The position numbers were made by a program, and so were the translations under genes. Below are positions 33,464 through 42,791 of a stretch of 64,000 bases of DNA, piece by piece. The stretch spans positions 3,208 to 67,207 of the forward strand of contig CAVXTL010000016.1 of NCBI GenBank assembly GCA_963764665.1. The letters run 5' to 3'. The notes beneath the pieces are model-generated. The model was not told the origin of the DNA. It ran no database searches and saw nothing but the letters and a program-made list of their open reading frames with translations. This stretch comes from JACVRW01 sp963764665 (lineage in GTDB: Bacteria; Actinomycetota; Thermoleophilia; Solirubrobacterales; Thermoleophilaceae). Each line of letters opens with the position of its first letter. The stretch's first letter is position 1.

Positions 33464-34477
33464 GGCGACTGTGTCCGTGGCCGCGCGGGCGCGGGGTGGG
33501 GTTGGGTCCGCGACCTCGCCCACGCCGCCCGACTCGAGACGGAAGGCCGAGCGCAGGCGGGACCAGCCGCCGTAGCGAGTGACCAGGATCACGAGCCCGA
33601 CGATCGTGATCGGGATGTAGAGGACGAAGCGCAGCAGCAGCATGTACGTGACCGCCATCGAGCCGCTGGCCCCGAGCCGGCGTGCGCCGAACGCGACGGC
33701 GGCGTCGAAGGTGCCGATCGACCCCGGAGCGGCGGGAAGCGCCGCGACGAAGTTCGTCAGCGCGACGAGGTAGAGCGCGCCGGTCACGCTGAAATCCAGG
33801 TCGACCGCGTATGCAACGGCCAGGTACACGGCCGCCTCGACCGCCCAGAGCACGAAGGTGCCGGCCAGCAGCAGCGCCCCGCCGCGTCCGAGCAGGGCGC
33901 GCGGGGAGTCGGCGAGCGGCCTCAGCCAGTCCCGCGCGCGATCGAAGACGTGGTGGGTGCGCATGAACCACAGCACGATGCCCGCGACCACCAGCAGCAC
34001 CACTCCGGCTCCGGCCATGACCACCGGCCGGTCGGTGGGCAGCACGCTCGAGCTGAGCGCGCCGTAGACCACGACGACGAAGATCACGGCCAGCGCGAGC
34101 AGGTCGAGGATCCGCTCGGCTACCACCGACCCGAGCACGGTGCGCTTGCTCGCGTCGCAACGGCCCGAGAGCAGCACGACCTTGAGCGCCTCGCCGGCGC
34201 GGGCGGGCAGCACGTTGTTCCCCATGTAGCCGACGACGGTGAGCGCATACGAGTCGGTTCGCGAGGGCCGGACGCCGGTGAGGCGCAGGATGCGGTACCA
34301 GCGCTCGCCGCGCATCAGCGTGGCGACCGCGTAGAGCAGCAGCGCCGCGCCCAGCCACAGGTAGGAGGACGCCTCGTGCGGGAACGTGGGCGCTTCCTGC
34401 CGCGAAGCCCACCAGACCACGGCGGCGAGGGCGACCAGCGAGATGACTCCTTGGATGAGCGCGAAGCGTCGGTTCAT
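33461..34477 (-). CDS. AglD / lysylphosphatidylglycerol synthase-like flippase domain protein
   Basis: 338-aa membrane protein of the UPF0104 family with about eight spans. Landmarks: RGERWYRILRLTGVRPSR, VVGYMGNNVLPARAGEALKVVLLS and NFVAALPAAPGSIGTFDAA, all family hallmarks. Relatives include the flippase half of MprF and archaeal AglD, both tied to moving or using lipid-linked substrates. It probably works with the neighbouring GT-C enzymes. Start at the ATG 34477; the longer frame upstream lacks similarity. Confidence 0.83.
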   Translation of the reverse strand: MNRRFALIQGVISLVALAAVVWWASRQEAPTFPHEASSYLWLGAALLLYAVATLMRGERWYRILRLTGVRPSRTDSYALTVVGYMGNNVLPARAGEALKVVLLSGRCDASKRTVLGSVVAERILDLLALAVIFVVVVYGALSSSVLPTDRPVVMAGAGVVLLVVAGIVLWFMRTHHVFDRARDWLRPLADSPRALLGRGGALLLAGTFVLWAVEAAVYLAVAYAVDLDFSVTGALYLVALTNFVAALPAAPGSIGTFDAAVAFGARRLGASGSMAVTYMLLLRFVLYIPITIVGLVILVTRYGGWSRLRSAFRLESGGVGEVADPTPPRARAATDTVA

Positions 34478-34650
34478 GGAAGGGACTCGGCGCCCGGACT
34501 GCTCGGAGGGCGAAGTACCTGCGCAGCCGCAACCGGCCGCGGGAAGCCGATCGGCGGGCTTCACGGTAGCAGCAGCACCCCCCTGCCGGAAGACCCTGGA
34601 GGGCCGGTTCGGCTGAGTCTGACGCTACCCTCCGGCGCCGTTTCTCCGCC

Positions 34651-36645
34651 GTGCGCGCACTCCTCTCCTCCACCCTGGCCCTGCTCGCGCTGACCGTCGC
34701 GCTGCCGGACGCTGCGCGCGCTCAGGTGGGCGCGCCCGAACCCGGAACGCCCCAGCCCGCACCGGAGCTCGAGGTCCAGGCGCCGACCAAGCGCCTGCTG
34801 GTCCGCGAGGGCCAGGACGGACGGCTCCTGCTCGGGGGCCGTTGGTACTTCCGCCAGGACGACCTGTTCGTGGGCGAGGCCCAGGGCTGGTATCGCCAGC
34901 GCGACCTCGCTGGCTGGAGCCGTGAGCGCGTGCCGAGCAGCTGGAACGCCCAGGACCTCGACCAGAACCGCGCGAGCGTCGGCTGGTACCGCAAGGAGTT
35001 CACGCTGCCCGAGGCGCCGAAGGACGTGCAGCGGTTCTGGAAGGTGCGCTTCGAGGGGGTGAACTACCGCAGCACCGTCTGGCTCAACGGGCGCAGACTC
35101 GGGAGCTTCGTGGGCTACTTCCCCTTCGAGCTCGATCTCACCGGTCTGCGCCGCGGCCGCAACACGCTGGTGCTGAAGGTCTCGAGCCTGCGCGGCCGGA
35201 CCGACCTGACCCACTGGCGCCCCGCGCCTTTCAACGGCTTCGGCACGGGCGGCTGGTGGAACTTCGGTGGGATCCTGCGGGAGGTCTACGTACGGCCGAT
35301 CGACACGATCGACGTCCAGGATGTGCGTGCGCTTCCGCGGCTCGACTGCGTCCGCTGCCGGGCGCGCGTGGCCGTGCGCACCACCCTCCGCAACCTCTCC
35401 GGCAAGCCGCGCGACGTGGCGCTGACGCTACGCGTGCGCGGACCCGGGCTGGACGAGCGCATCGCGCTGAAGCCGCAGCGGCTGGCCGCGCGCACGCGGC
35501 GCGAGATCGGCACGCGGGTCGACATCGCGCGCCCGAAGCTGTGGCAGCCCGGGAGCCCCGTGCTCTACACGCTGTCCGCCTCGGCGGAGACGGTGGAGCC
35601 CAAGCGCAAGAAGCAGAAGGAACCCGAGCTGGTGCGCCGCGGCACGTACCGCCTGAGCTTCGGCGTGCGAAAGCTCGAGACCCGGCGCGGCGTGCTCTAT
35701 CTGAACGGGCGTCGCCTGCGCCTGCGCGGTGCCAGCATCCACGAGGACGACATCGTCACCGGCGGAGCGCTCACTTCTGCCACGCGCTCGTCCCTGGTGC
35801 GCCGGCTCGTGGACCTCGGAGCGACGGTCACCCGCGCGCACTATCCGCTGCATCCGGCGTTCCTCGAGGCCTTCGACCGGCTCGGCATCCTCTACTGGGC
35901 GCAGGCGCCGGTGTACCAGCTGCCCAACTCGTTCTTCGATCTGCCCGCGGTGCGCGCCTCGGCCACGAGGGCGGTGCGGCTGACGGTGGAGAACAACCTC
36001 AACCACGCGTCCGTGTTCGCCTGGTCGCTCGTGAACGAGCCGGCCGGCAGCAGGTCGGAGCTCGGCCGGATCGGCCCGGGGCTCGAAGCCTTCATCCGCG
36101 ACGGCGCCGCCGCGGCGCGGGAGATCGACGACACCCGGCTGATCGCAATCGACCGCCAAGCACGCGACGGGGAGCCGCTCACCTCGCCCGCGTACCGGTA
36201 CCTGGACGCCCTCGGAGTGAATGAGTACTTCGGCTGGTACGACTCGTACCGCCCCGACCTGGTCCGGCCGCCCACGACCACGGCCGAGCTCGGGCCGTAC
36301 CTCGACGCGCTGCACCGCGCCAACCCGGCCCTCCCTCTGGTGATCACCGAGTACGGGGCCGAGGCGTCGCGTCCCGGCCCGGTCAGCGAGCCGGGCAGCT
36401 ACCAGTTCCAGACGAAGTACACGATCGACCATCTGCGGATCCACAACTCCAAGCGCTACATCGCCGGCTCGATCGCCTGGGCGCTGCGGGACTTCCGGGT
36501 CGAGCCCGGATGGCGCGGCGGCGCGCCGCTCGCCTACGCGACTCCCCCGTGGAACAACAAGAGCCTGATCGAGGAGACGAACGTGCGGAAGCCCGTGTAC
36601 TCGGAGCTGCGCAAGCGCTGGCGGAACACGAGGCCGCTCGGGTGA
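34651..36645 (+). CDS. secreted glycoside hydrolase family 2 enzyme
   Basis: 664 aa with a signal peptide (1-24, ending ARA-QV). The jelly-roll domain (about 55-220, GRWYFRQDDL, VNYRSTVWLNGRRLGSFVGYF), the Ig-like domain (about 225-340) and the TIM barrel follow in GH2 order. The acid/base is Glu463 (WSLVNEPAG) and the nucleophile Glu567 (ITEYGAEA). GH2 includes beta-galactosidase, beta-mannosidase and beta-glucuronidase; a beta-glucuronidase/galactosidase-type substrate is likely. It may trim the envelope glycan made by the neighbours or degrade external sugars. GTG start. Confidence 0.9.
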   Translation: MRALLSSTLALLALTVALPDAARAQVGAPEPGTPQPAPELEVQAPTKRLLVREGQDGRLLLGGRWYFRQDDLFVGEAQGWYRQRDLAGWSRERVPSSWNAQDLDQNRASVGWYRKEFTLPEAPKDVQRFWKVRFEGVNYRSTVWLNGRRLGSFVGYFPFELDLTGLRRGRNTLVLKVSSLRGRTDLTHWRPAPFNGFGTGGWWNFGGILREVYVRPIDTIDVQDVRALPRLDCVRCRARVAVRTTLRNLSGKPRDVALTLRVRGPGLDERIALKPQRLAARTRREIGTRVDIARPKLWQPGSPVLYTLSASAETVEPKRKKQKEPELVRRGTYRLSFGVRKLETRRGVLYLNGRRLRLRGASIHEDDIVTGGALTSATRSSLVRRLVDLGATVTRAHYPLHPAFLEAFDRLGILYWAQAPVYQLPNSFFDLPAVRASATRAVRLTVENNLNHASVFAWSLVNEPAGSRSELGRIGPGLEAFIRDGAAAAREIDDTRLIAIDRQARDGEPLTSPAYRYLDALGVNEYFGWYDSYRPDLVRPPTTTAELGPYLDALHRANPALPLVITEYGAEASRPGPVSEPGSYQFQTKYTIDHLRIHNSKRYIAGSIAWALRDFRVEPGWRGGAPLAYATPPWNNKSLIEETNVRKPVYSELRKRWRNTRPLG

Positions 36646-37031
36646 TCCAAGAGCTGCCGCTTGTACGCTCCGCCGCCTTGAGACGCCTGCTCCTCATCGC
36701 GGTGGCCGCGGCCGCGCTCCCCGGCTGCACCATCGGCTCGGGCAACGGCGAGCCCGGCGACGACGACGCCGACAAGCGCGGCGCCGCGATCTCCTGCCTC
36801 ACCGAGGACAAGGGGCTCACCGCGAACGAGGAAGGCAAGAACGAGGTGCTCGTGGGAGACCCCGAGACCGGCCCGCGGATCGTCTTCTACCTGACCAGCG
36901 GGCAGGCCGAGGCGGCCCAGTTCGAGGGCGACGGCGAGGGGGCCGAGCAGATCGGCAGCGCGCTGCTCTTCGTACGTGGGGCGAGCGAGGACGAGCTCGA
37001 GGAAGTGGAGGCGTGCCTCACCGACCTGTAA
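36642..37031 (+). CDS. small predicted lipoprotein
   Basis: 129 aa if started at the GTG that overlaps the GH2 stop by 4 nt (GTGA); a TTG at 36678 preceded by a TACGCT box 8 nt upstream gives 117 aa. The N terminus has a lipobox LPGC (Cys29 from the GTG) after a hydrophobic stretch, then an acidic Gly/Asp/Glu linker and a compact domain with two further cysteines (AISCLTED, VEACLTDL). Function unknown; the coupling suggests a role with the GH2 enzyme. Confidence 0.7.
   Translation: MIQELPLVRSAALRRLLLIAVAAAALPGCTIGSGNGEPGDDDADKRGAAISCLTEDKGLTANEEGKNEVLVGDPETGPRIVFYLTSGQAEAAQFEGDGEGAEQIGSALLFVRGASEDELEEVEACLTDL
36664..36669 (+). promoter_or_regulatory. TACGCT -10-like box before alternative TTG start
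   Basis: Hexamer 8 nt before the TTG at 36678 of the lipoprotein gene; it supports the shorter start or a second transcript. Confidence 0.35.
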
Positions 37032-37037
37032 GGGCGG

Positions 37038-39167
37038 TCAGATCCCGCCCAGGCGCTCCAGCGATCCGTCGGGCGCGACCTCGAACACGTCGATCCGGTT
37101 GCGCCCGCGGCGCAGGGCCGACTCCGGCACCATCACGGAGAACAGCTCGCCGGTCTCGCCCTCGGCCAGCGTGAAGGTGTTGCCGACCGCGGCGATGCGG
37201 CCGTTCAGCGCCACCGCGATTTCGCGCGGAGCGCTCCCGTCATCGTCGATGAGCCCCACCGGATGGGTCGGCACGAAGTCGGAGTCCGGATTCACGTCGG
37301 CCCAGTCGGAGGAGTCGAGGATCTTCACGGAGCCCCTGCCGCCGCCCTCCGCGACGCGGCGGCCGATCAGCTCCTGGTGCGGCCCGATCCGGAACATCCG
37401 CAGCGGGCCGTCGGACCCGCTGCCGAAGAGGGCCTGGTTGCGGTCGCGCACGACCGCCTTCCTTTGCTCGAACTCGTCGGCGGAGAAGCGCAACGGCTCG
37501 AAGGTGTTGCGCTGGAGGATCCGCAGCGCACGCCGGCGCTTGACCGTGTCGCTGTAGGCCGAGCGGCCGTCCATCTTCACCTTCGGATCGATGTTCAGGA
37601 TGTCCAGGATCGTCGGCAGGATGTCGATCGTCTCGACGTACGCGTCGTTGACCTTGCCGCTCTCCTGACCGGGCGCCTTGATGAACAGCGGGATCGGCGC
37701 GATCTCGCCGTAGTTCTCACGGTCGAGGCGGCGCCGCTCGCGCCGTCCCTTGATGAAGGAGGTGCCGTGGTCGGCCGCGACGACGATCAGCGCGTCGTCC
37801 CACATGCCCTCCTCCTTGAGGTGGCGCCAGAGCTCCTGGAGGAGCAGGTCGGCGAAGCCGGTCTGCAGGAAGTGGCGCTGGAGCAGCACGTCCAGCTGGC
37901 CCTGGTCGTTGTAGGCCTGGTTCGACAGGCCGGGGACCGCGTCGTTCGGCTGGCGCCGGTAACGGCGGCCCGAGGGCATGAACTGCCACGGCACGTGGGG
38001 CATCAGCGTGTGCTTGAAGTTCAGGCTCGGCCGCTGCCCGGGCTTGATCTGGTCGACCCACTCCTCGAAGCGCGCCCTGCGCCCACCGGCCAGGTTGGAC
38101 CGGGTGTTGGTCCTGTTGTTGTCCGACGAGCTGTTGCCGCTGCCGGCGCCACCCGAGCCGCCGAAGTCGCCCCAGTTCTCCGAGACGGAGTCCAGGTCCT
38201 CCTCGATGCCGGGCGGCGACGCCACGTGGAGCCACACCAGCCCGAGGTCCTCGCTCATGGAGGAGATGCGGTCGCCGTACGGCTCGTCCGCGCGCGTGTC
38301 CTCGCAGAGGTCGCGCGAGCAGACCGACGTGGCCTCCTCGGAGACGTTCAGCCGGTGTGTCTTGGCGAACAGCGAGAAGATGCTGTTCGGGTGGTCCGCG
38401 GAGATCGGCAGGCGGTCCTTGGCCGGAAGGTCGCCGTCCATGATCGCCGGCTGCGCGCGCTCGGTCGAGTCATAGATCGTGAATGCGTTCTTGAACCAGG
38501 TCGCGTTGCGCGCCAGCTCGGCGAAGCCCGGGTAGCGCGCCGTGTCGAGCCGGTCGCGATCGTCCACCAGAGTGTTCGACGGAAGCTCGTCGAGCAGCAC
38601 CATCACGATCGGCGCCTGCGTGACGCCGCCGACGGTCCGAGCGCCCGCCTCGTCCGGGAACGCCAGCTTGGACACCGGCGAGCCCAGGAGGAAGAGGAGC
38701 AGGAAAACGAGCGGCGCGGGCGTGAGGATGTTGAGGAACGAGCGCAGCGGCTCGGCCCGCGCGTACAGCGCCGCCAGCGCGACTCCGATCGCGGCGGACA
38801 GTCCGATCAGGACGGCGTCCGAGCCGTCGATGGACTTCTTGAGCGCCTGCACGGCGATCAGGGCCACAAGCGCGGCGATGAAGACCAGGTGCGCCCCCTT
38901 GAAGGCGCCGCGGCCGAACGGGCGCACGAGCAGCTCGATACCCAGCAGCAGCAGCGGCGGCAGCAGCACCAGCAGTAGCGAGAACGAGATGATGTCCCAC
39001 CCCGAGGAGCCGCGGGCCGCGAAGAACTCGGGGTTGTCGCCGAGCAGGTCGAAGAGCGGCTGGGCGACGGCGAACGTCCACAGCACCGCCAGGTTGGCGA
39101 AGTGCCAGAGCGCCTCCTTCAGCAAGCTGGGCTGCGGGCGCGGCTCAGCCGCTCCCTCGGTGGCCAT
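37038..39167 (-). CDS. membrane-anchored alkaline-phosphatase-superfamily transferase/sulfatase
   Basis: 709 aa. Residues 1-190 contain five hydrophobic spans and the rest is an extracytoplasmic sulfatase-fold domain, the layout of LtaS and phosphoethanolamine transferases. Metal-site elements are VMVLLDELPSNT and VVAADHGTSF; DSTERAQPAIMDG contains a candidate Thr nucleophile. NFKHTLMPHVPWQFMPSG matches the substrate-side histidine segment. A long Ser/Gly/Asn insertion (GGSGGAGSGNSSSDNN) interrupts the domain. It may add a phospho-group to a surface polymer. The ATG shares its A with the stop of the methyltransferase upstream. Confidence 0.8.
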   Translation of the reverse strand: MATEGAAEPRPQPSLLKEALWHFANLAVLWTFAVAQPLFDLLGDNPEFFAARGSSGWDIISFSLLLVLLPPLLLLGIELLVRPFGRGAFKGAHLVFIAALVALIAVQALKKSIDGSDAVLIGLSAAIGVALAALYARAEPLRSFLNILTPAPLVFLLLFLLGSPVSKLAFPDEAGARTVGGVTQAPIVMVLLDELPSNTLVDDRDRLDTARYPGFAELARNATWFKNAFTIYDSTERAQPAIMDGDLPAKDRLPISADHPNSIFSLFAKTHRLNVSEEATSVCSRDLCEDTRADEPYGDRISSMSEDLGLVWLHVASPPGIEEDLDSVSENWGDFGGSGGAGSGNSSSDNNRTNTRSNLAGGRRARFEEWVDQIKPGQRPSLNFKHTLMPHVPWQFMPSGRRYRRQPNDAVPGLSNQAYNDQGQLDVLLQRHFLQTGFADLLLQELWRHLKEEGMWDDALIVVAADHGTSFIKGRRERRRLDRENYGEIAPIPLFIKAPGQESGKVNDAYVETIDILPTILDILNIDPKVKMDGRSAYSDTVKRRRALRILQRNTFEPLRFSADEFEQRKAVVRDRNQALFGSGSDGPLRMFRIGPHQELIGRRVAEGGGRGSVKILDSSDWADVNPDSDFVPTHPVGLIDDDGSAPREIAVALNGRIAAVGNTFTLAEGETGELFSVMVPESALRRGRNRIDVFEVAPDGSLERLGGI

Positions 39168-40582
39168 CAGCCTTTCGGGCGGGCGTGGTACAGAACCCGG
39201 GTGCCCGACTCGAGGCGCTCCGAGCGCTCGATCTCGAAGGCCTCGCCGAGGCAGCGCTCGAAGAACCCGAGCTCGTAGTCCGGGTGGAGCCCTTCGCGCT
39301 TGGGGGCCAGCAGCTTCTTGACCATCGGATCCTCGAGCGTGGGGAACTCGATCACGAGCGCGGAGCCAAGGCTCGCAAGCCAGTCCACGAACTCCTTGAC
39401 CGGCACGTTGGCGCTGATGGCGACGTGGTGGATGAGCGCGAGAGCCAGCACCAGGTCGGGCTTGCCGCGGTCCGGCATTGACCTGCGCTCGAGCCCGCGC
39501 CACCCGAGACCCGGCGACGGGTCGGCGAGGTTCATGGTCAGCGTGAGGATCTTCTCGTCGCCCTCGTCGCGAAGGTCGCGGTAGAGCAGCTCCATGGGAC
39601 CCTGGTCGGCGTCGACCGCCACGACCGTGGAAGCGCCCTCGGCGGCGATGCGCGAGTAGCGCCCGTTGTTCGCGCCGATGTCCCAGACGAGATCCCAGTG
39701 GCGCGAGGTGGCCACCGACCGCACGAACTCGTCCTTGCGGGCGGCATCGTCGTCCGTGTAGGAGTTCCGCTCGCCGTAGGCCGTCCAAACACCCTCGGGC
39801 GGGCTCCAGTCGAGCCGCTCGACCATCTTGCGCATCTTGCGCACGTTGGCCATCACGATCTCCCGCTTGAGCCCGCGGCGCTTGACCTGGTCCTTGACCT
39901 CCTGAGGGCGGTCGGCGTAGCGCTTCTCGAGACGCGCGTGGAGGAAGACGTTGGTGAACACGCCGCGCCGGAAACGGTCCCGGAACGAGAGCAGCGAGGC
40001 CATCTCGGCCGGTCTGATCCCGTCGATCGACCCGCGCATCCAGGGGTGGAACGGCACGTCCTTCGCCGCCTGGAGCAGCAGCGGATACAGGTAGAGCATG
40101 CAGAACTGGCGGTATCCCACCCACGGCTCGCCCTCGCGCAGCCGCTCGTACGAGCCGATGTCCACGAACAACGGGCGCGCGCCGCGGAACTGGACGTTGT
40201 AGGGCGTGGAGTCCTTCAAGACCATGTCCTGCTCCAATGCCGCGAGGAGCAGGTCCAGCTGCACGAGCGCGGCGTCCTTGAGCATCGAGAAGGTCCACTC
40301 GTACGGATAGGACACGAACGGGATGCGCTCGTGCCGTAGCACCCCGGCGGGCTCGTGCACGAGCAGGCCGCGAAGCGCCTCGGTGCTCTCGGCCCGCTCG
40401 GTGCGAACGAGGCGCTCGTCGTCCAGCAGGCCGGCGTCAACCAGTGCCTGGAAGTCGCTCAGGCCGTCGGCCGAGAGGGCGCGGTAGACCTCGCCGCCGC
40501 TGTAGAACACACGGCTCTCGGGGTCACGGAAGCTGCCTGGCTCGAGGCCGGATTCGGCGCTGATGTTGTCGGGCGGCCGCAT
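39167..40582 (-). CDS. class I SAM-dependent methyltransferase, large form
   Basis: 471 aa. The C-terminal part (about 285-471) is a Rossmann methyltransferase with motif I VWDIGANNGRYSRIA, VVAVDADQGPMELL and LALALIHHVAISANVPV. The N-terminal 280 residues are a separate, mostly helical and basic domain (KDSTPYNVQF, RPLFVDIGSYERL) whose function is unclear. The acceptor is unknown; position suggests a glycan or lipid carrier. Translation is coupled to the phosphatase-superfamily gene downstream. Confidence 0.8.
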   Translation of the reverse strand: MRPPDNISAESGLEPGSFRDPESRVFYSGGEVYRALSADGLSDFQALVDAGLLDDERLVRTERAESTEALRGLLVHEPAGVLRHERIPFVSYPYEWTFSMLKDAALVQLDLLLAALEQDMVLKDSTPYNVQFRGARPLFVDIGSYERLREGEPWVGYRQFCMLYLYPLLLQAAKDVPFHPWMRGSIDGIRPAEMASLLSFRDRFRRGVFTNVFLHARLEKRYADRPQEVKDQVKRRGLKREIVMANVRKMRKMVERLDWSPPEGVWTAYGERNSYTDDDAARKDEFVRSVATSRHWDLVWDIGANNGRYSRIAAEGASTVVAVDADQGPMELLYRDLRDEGDEKILTLTMNLADPSPGLGWRGLERRSMPDRGKPDLVLALALIHHVAISANVPVKEFVDWLASLGSALVIEFPTLEDPMVKKLLAPKREGLHPDYELGFFERCLGEAFEIERSERLESGTRVLYHARPKG

Positions 40583-40642
40583 GGGCGGCGCCGAATAGTA
40601 GAGACGGATGCCGGATGGCCGCGAGCGGCCCTCCGGCCCTCG

Positions 40643-40843
40643 CTAGACGGAGTCCGTACTCCCCGTGGAGCTCGTGGAGCTGGGCTCGGCCGTCTCCGGC
40701 TCGTCCTTGCGGATCCGCAGGAAGCGCAGGATGCGGTCCCAGTACAGCTTGGCAGTGACGGCCACGGCCGCGACTCCGCCGGCCAGGATCTGGAGGATCA
40801 TGCTCCCGCTGCCGGGATCCAGGTATGCGAGAACGGTGGTCAT
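40643..40843 (-). CDS. small single-span membrane protein with LDPGSGS motif
   Basis: 66 aa: short N terminus YLDPGSGSM, a hydrophobic segment (ILQILAGGVAAVAVTAKLYW), a basic stretch DRILRFLRIRK and an acidic/Ser/Thr tail. Small proteins with LDPGxGS before one transmembrane helix recur near sulfatase-like and methyltransferase genes in other bacteria, to my recollection; no function is known. It precedes the methyltransferase on the same strand with a 60-nt gap. A TAGCCT box lies about 40 nt upstream of the ATG. Confidence 0.72.
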   Translation of the reverse strand: MTTVLAYLDPGSGSMILQILAGGVAAVAVTAKLYWDRILRFLRIRKDEPETAEPSSTSSTGSTDSV

Positions 40844-41074
40844 CGTCTTGGTCGGGCTCCGTAGTTCGGGAAGCGGAGGAGGCTAGCAGAGGTGTTGCCA
40901 CAATGTGACCGTTGGGCCCCCGTCCCGGCAGGCTTCGCCCGGCTGTGTGAAAGCCCTGCAAAAACGAGGTAAACACCGGCTCCTCGCGACCCGCGTGCGG
41001 GGGTCACCGTGTACCCCATTCGGGGGCGTCTCGGCCCTTCGCCGCCCATGCGGTCTTTACGCTACGCCCAGCAC
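40844..41074. other. divergent intergenic region of the glycan locus
   Basis: 231 bp between the small membrane protein (minus) and the GT2 gene (plus). It is locally richer in A/T (GCAAAAACGAGGTAAACACC) than the surroundings and should hold promoters for both directions, including TAGCCT near 40880 on the minus strand and TACGCT/TACGCC near 41061 on the plus strand. No gene or RNA recognised. Confidence 0.5.
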
Positions 41075-42157
41075 ATGAAGCTGATCATCCAGATCCCCTG
41101 CTTCAACGAGGAGGAGACCCTTCCCGGCACCCTGGCCGACCTTCCCCGGGAGGTACCCGGAATGGACTCCGTCGAGTGGCTCGTGATCGACGACGGGTCG
41201 ACCGACCGCACGGTGGACGTCGCGCGCGAGCACGGCGTGGACCACATCGTCCGTCTCACGAACAACCGCGGCCTTGCCGCCGCCTTCCAATCCGGGCTCG
41301 ACGCCTGCCTCAAGCTCGATGCCGACGTGATCGTCAACACCGACGCCGACAACCAGTACCAGGGCGCCGACATCGTGCTCCTGGTCGAGCCGATAGCCGC
41401 GGGCAAGGCCGACATGGTCATCGGCGACCGGCAGACGGACACGATCGCCCATTTCTCGCCCATCAAGAAGTGGCTCCAGCGCTTCGGCAGCGCGGTGGTG
41501 CGGCGCGCCTCCGGGACCAGCATCGCCGACACCACCTCCGGGTTCCGTGCCTACAACCGGGAGGCCGCGCTTCAGCTGCAGGTGGTCTCGAAGTTCACGT
41601 ACACACTCGAGTCGCTGATCCAGGCCGGGAAGATGCTCGTGGCGGTCGAGCACGTGCCGGTGCGGACCAACGAGCAGACCCGCCCGTCGCGCCTGTTCCC
41701 GTCGATGTGGTCGTACGTTCGCCGCAACGGCATCTCCATCTTCCGGATCTACGCGCTGTACGAGCCGCTGCGGGTGTTCGTGGCGGCCGCGGCGTTCGTG
41801 GCCCTTTTCGGTGTGGTGCTCTGGGTCCGGTTCGCCTGGTTCTTCATCGAGGGCGAGGGCGACGGCCACATCCAGTCGCTGATCGTCGGTGCCACGCTGT
41901 TCATCGTCGCCGTGCAGCTGCTCGCCCTCGGAGTGGTAGGCGACATCCTCGCCGGCAGCCGGGTGCTCCAACAGCGGATCCTCGAGCGCGTCCGCCGGGT
42001 GGAGCTCCAGCTCGGCGTCGAGCCCTCGCACTACGAGCCGGGCAGGACGCAGGGCGAGCGGGAGGCCACCACCGGCGCCCAGGCCGGCGCGGCCACCGGC
42101 AAGCCAGCCACGCCCGAGGACCCGGCCGACCCCACCCGCCAGGCGGTCAAGCTGTGA
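41075..42157 (+). CDS. GT2 family glycosyltransferase, polyprenyl-phosphate type
   Basis: 360 aa. The N-terminal GT-A domain has IPCFNEEETLPGTL, WLVIDDGSTDRT, NTDADNQYQG and DTTSGFRAYNREA, as in dolichol/polyprenyl-phosphate sugar transferases. Two C-terminal transmembrane helices (about 255-275 and 290-315) and a Thr/Gly/Ala-rich tail follow. It would make the lipid-phosphate sugar donor used by the GT-C proteins of this region. The start is the ATG at 41075; its stop overlaps the next gene (GTGA). Confidence 0.9.
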   Translation: MKLIIQIPCFNEEETLPGTLADLPREVPGMDSVEWLVIDDGSTDRTVDVAREHGVDHIVRLTNNRGLAAAFQSGLDACLKLDADVIVNTDADNQYQGADIVLLVEPIAAGKADMVIGDRQTDTIAHFSPIKKWLQRFGSAVVRRASGTSIADTTSGFRAYNREAALQLQVVSKFTYTLESLIQAGKMLVAVEHVPVRTNEQTRPSRLFPSMWSYVRRNGISIFRIYALYEPLRVFVAAAAFVALFGVVLWVRFAWFFIEGEGDGHIQSLIVGATLFIVAVQLLALGVVGDILAGSRVLQQRILERVRRVELQLGVEPSHYEPGRTQGEREATTGAQAGAATGKPATPEDPADPTRQAVKL

Positions 42158-42783
42158 GCGGGGGCGCCGCGGCCCCGAGCGCGGACGTCCCGACCGGGAA
42201 CACCTTCGACAAGTACGGGTCCACGAACCCCGTGGTCAGGCGGCTGATGACCGGCTTCCACGCGAGCCTCGACGAGCTCTGGACGGCCGCCGCGCCCGAA
42301 TCGCTCCTGGACGTGGGGTGCGGCGAAGGTGTGCTCACGGTCGAGTGGGCGGAGCGCCTCGGGGACCGGCGCGTGGTGGGCATCGACCTCGACGATCCGA
42401 AGCTGGCGGCCGAATGGGCCAAGCGGCGGCGGGACAACCTCGAGTTCCGGACCGCCGACGCCACGGCGCTCACGTTCGCGGACGACGAGTTCGACGTGGC
42501 CACGGCGATCGAGGTGCTCGAGCACGTGCCCGAGCCCGAGGCCACGGTGGCCGAGATGGCCCGCGTAGCGCGCCGCCGGCTGCTCGTGTCGGTGCCGCGG
42601 GAGCCCCTGTGGCGCGGCCTCAACGTGGCGCGCGGCGCGTACCTCCGGCAACTCGGCAACACGCCGGGTCACGTGAACCACTGGTCCCGGCGCTCGTTCG
42701 CCTCGCTGCTCGCACGCCACGGCACGGTCGAGCAGGTGCGCTCGCCCTTCCCGTGGACGATGCTCCTGGTGCGAGTGGACTAG
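42154..42783 (+). CDS. SAM-dependent methyltransferase (Methyltransf_11 type)
   Basis: 209 aa with motif I LLDVGCGEGVLTVEW, the acidic VVGIDLDDPKL, the DATALTFADDEFDVA turn and AIEVLEHVPEPEATVAEMARV, a standard small-molecule methyltransferase. GTG start overlapping the GT2 stop by 4 nt, so it is part of that operon and may methylate the same glycolipid or sugar. The gene downstream starts 8 nt later. Confidence 0.87.
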   Translation: MSGGAAAPSADVPTGNTFDKYGSTNPVVRRLMTGFHASLDELWTAAAPESLLDVGCGEGVLTVEWAERLGDRRVVGIDLDDPKLAAEWAKRRRDNLEFRTADATALTFADDEFDVATAIEVLEHVPEPEATVAEMARVARRRLLVSVPREPLWRGLNVARGAYLRQLGNTPGHVNHWSRRSFASLLARHGTVEQVRSPFPWTMLLVRVD

Positions 42784-42791
42784 ATGACTGG

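Noticed and set aside
37038..40298. Very long minus-strand open frame that could look like a methyltransferase-phosphatase fusion
   Set aside because: The extension upstream of 39167 lies in a different frame from the true methyltransferase gene and shows no family similarity; the real stop and start overlap as TGATG at 39167.
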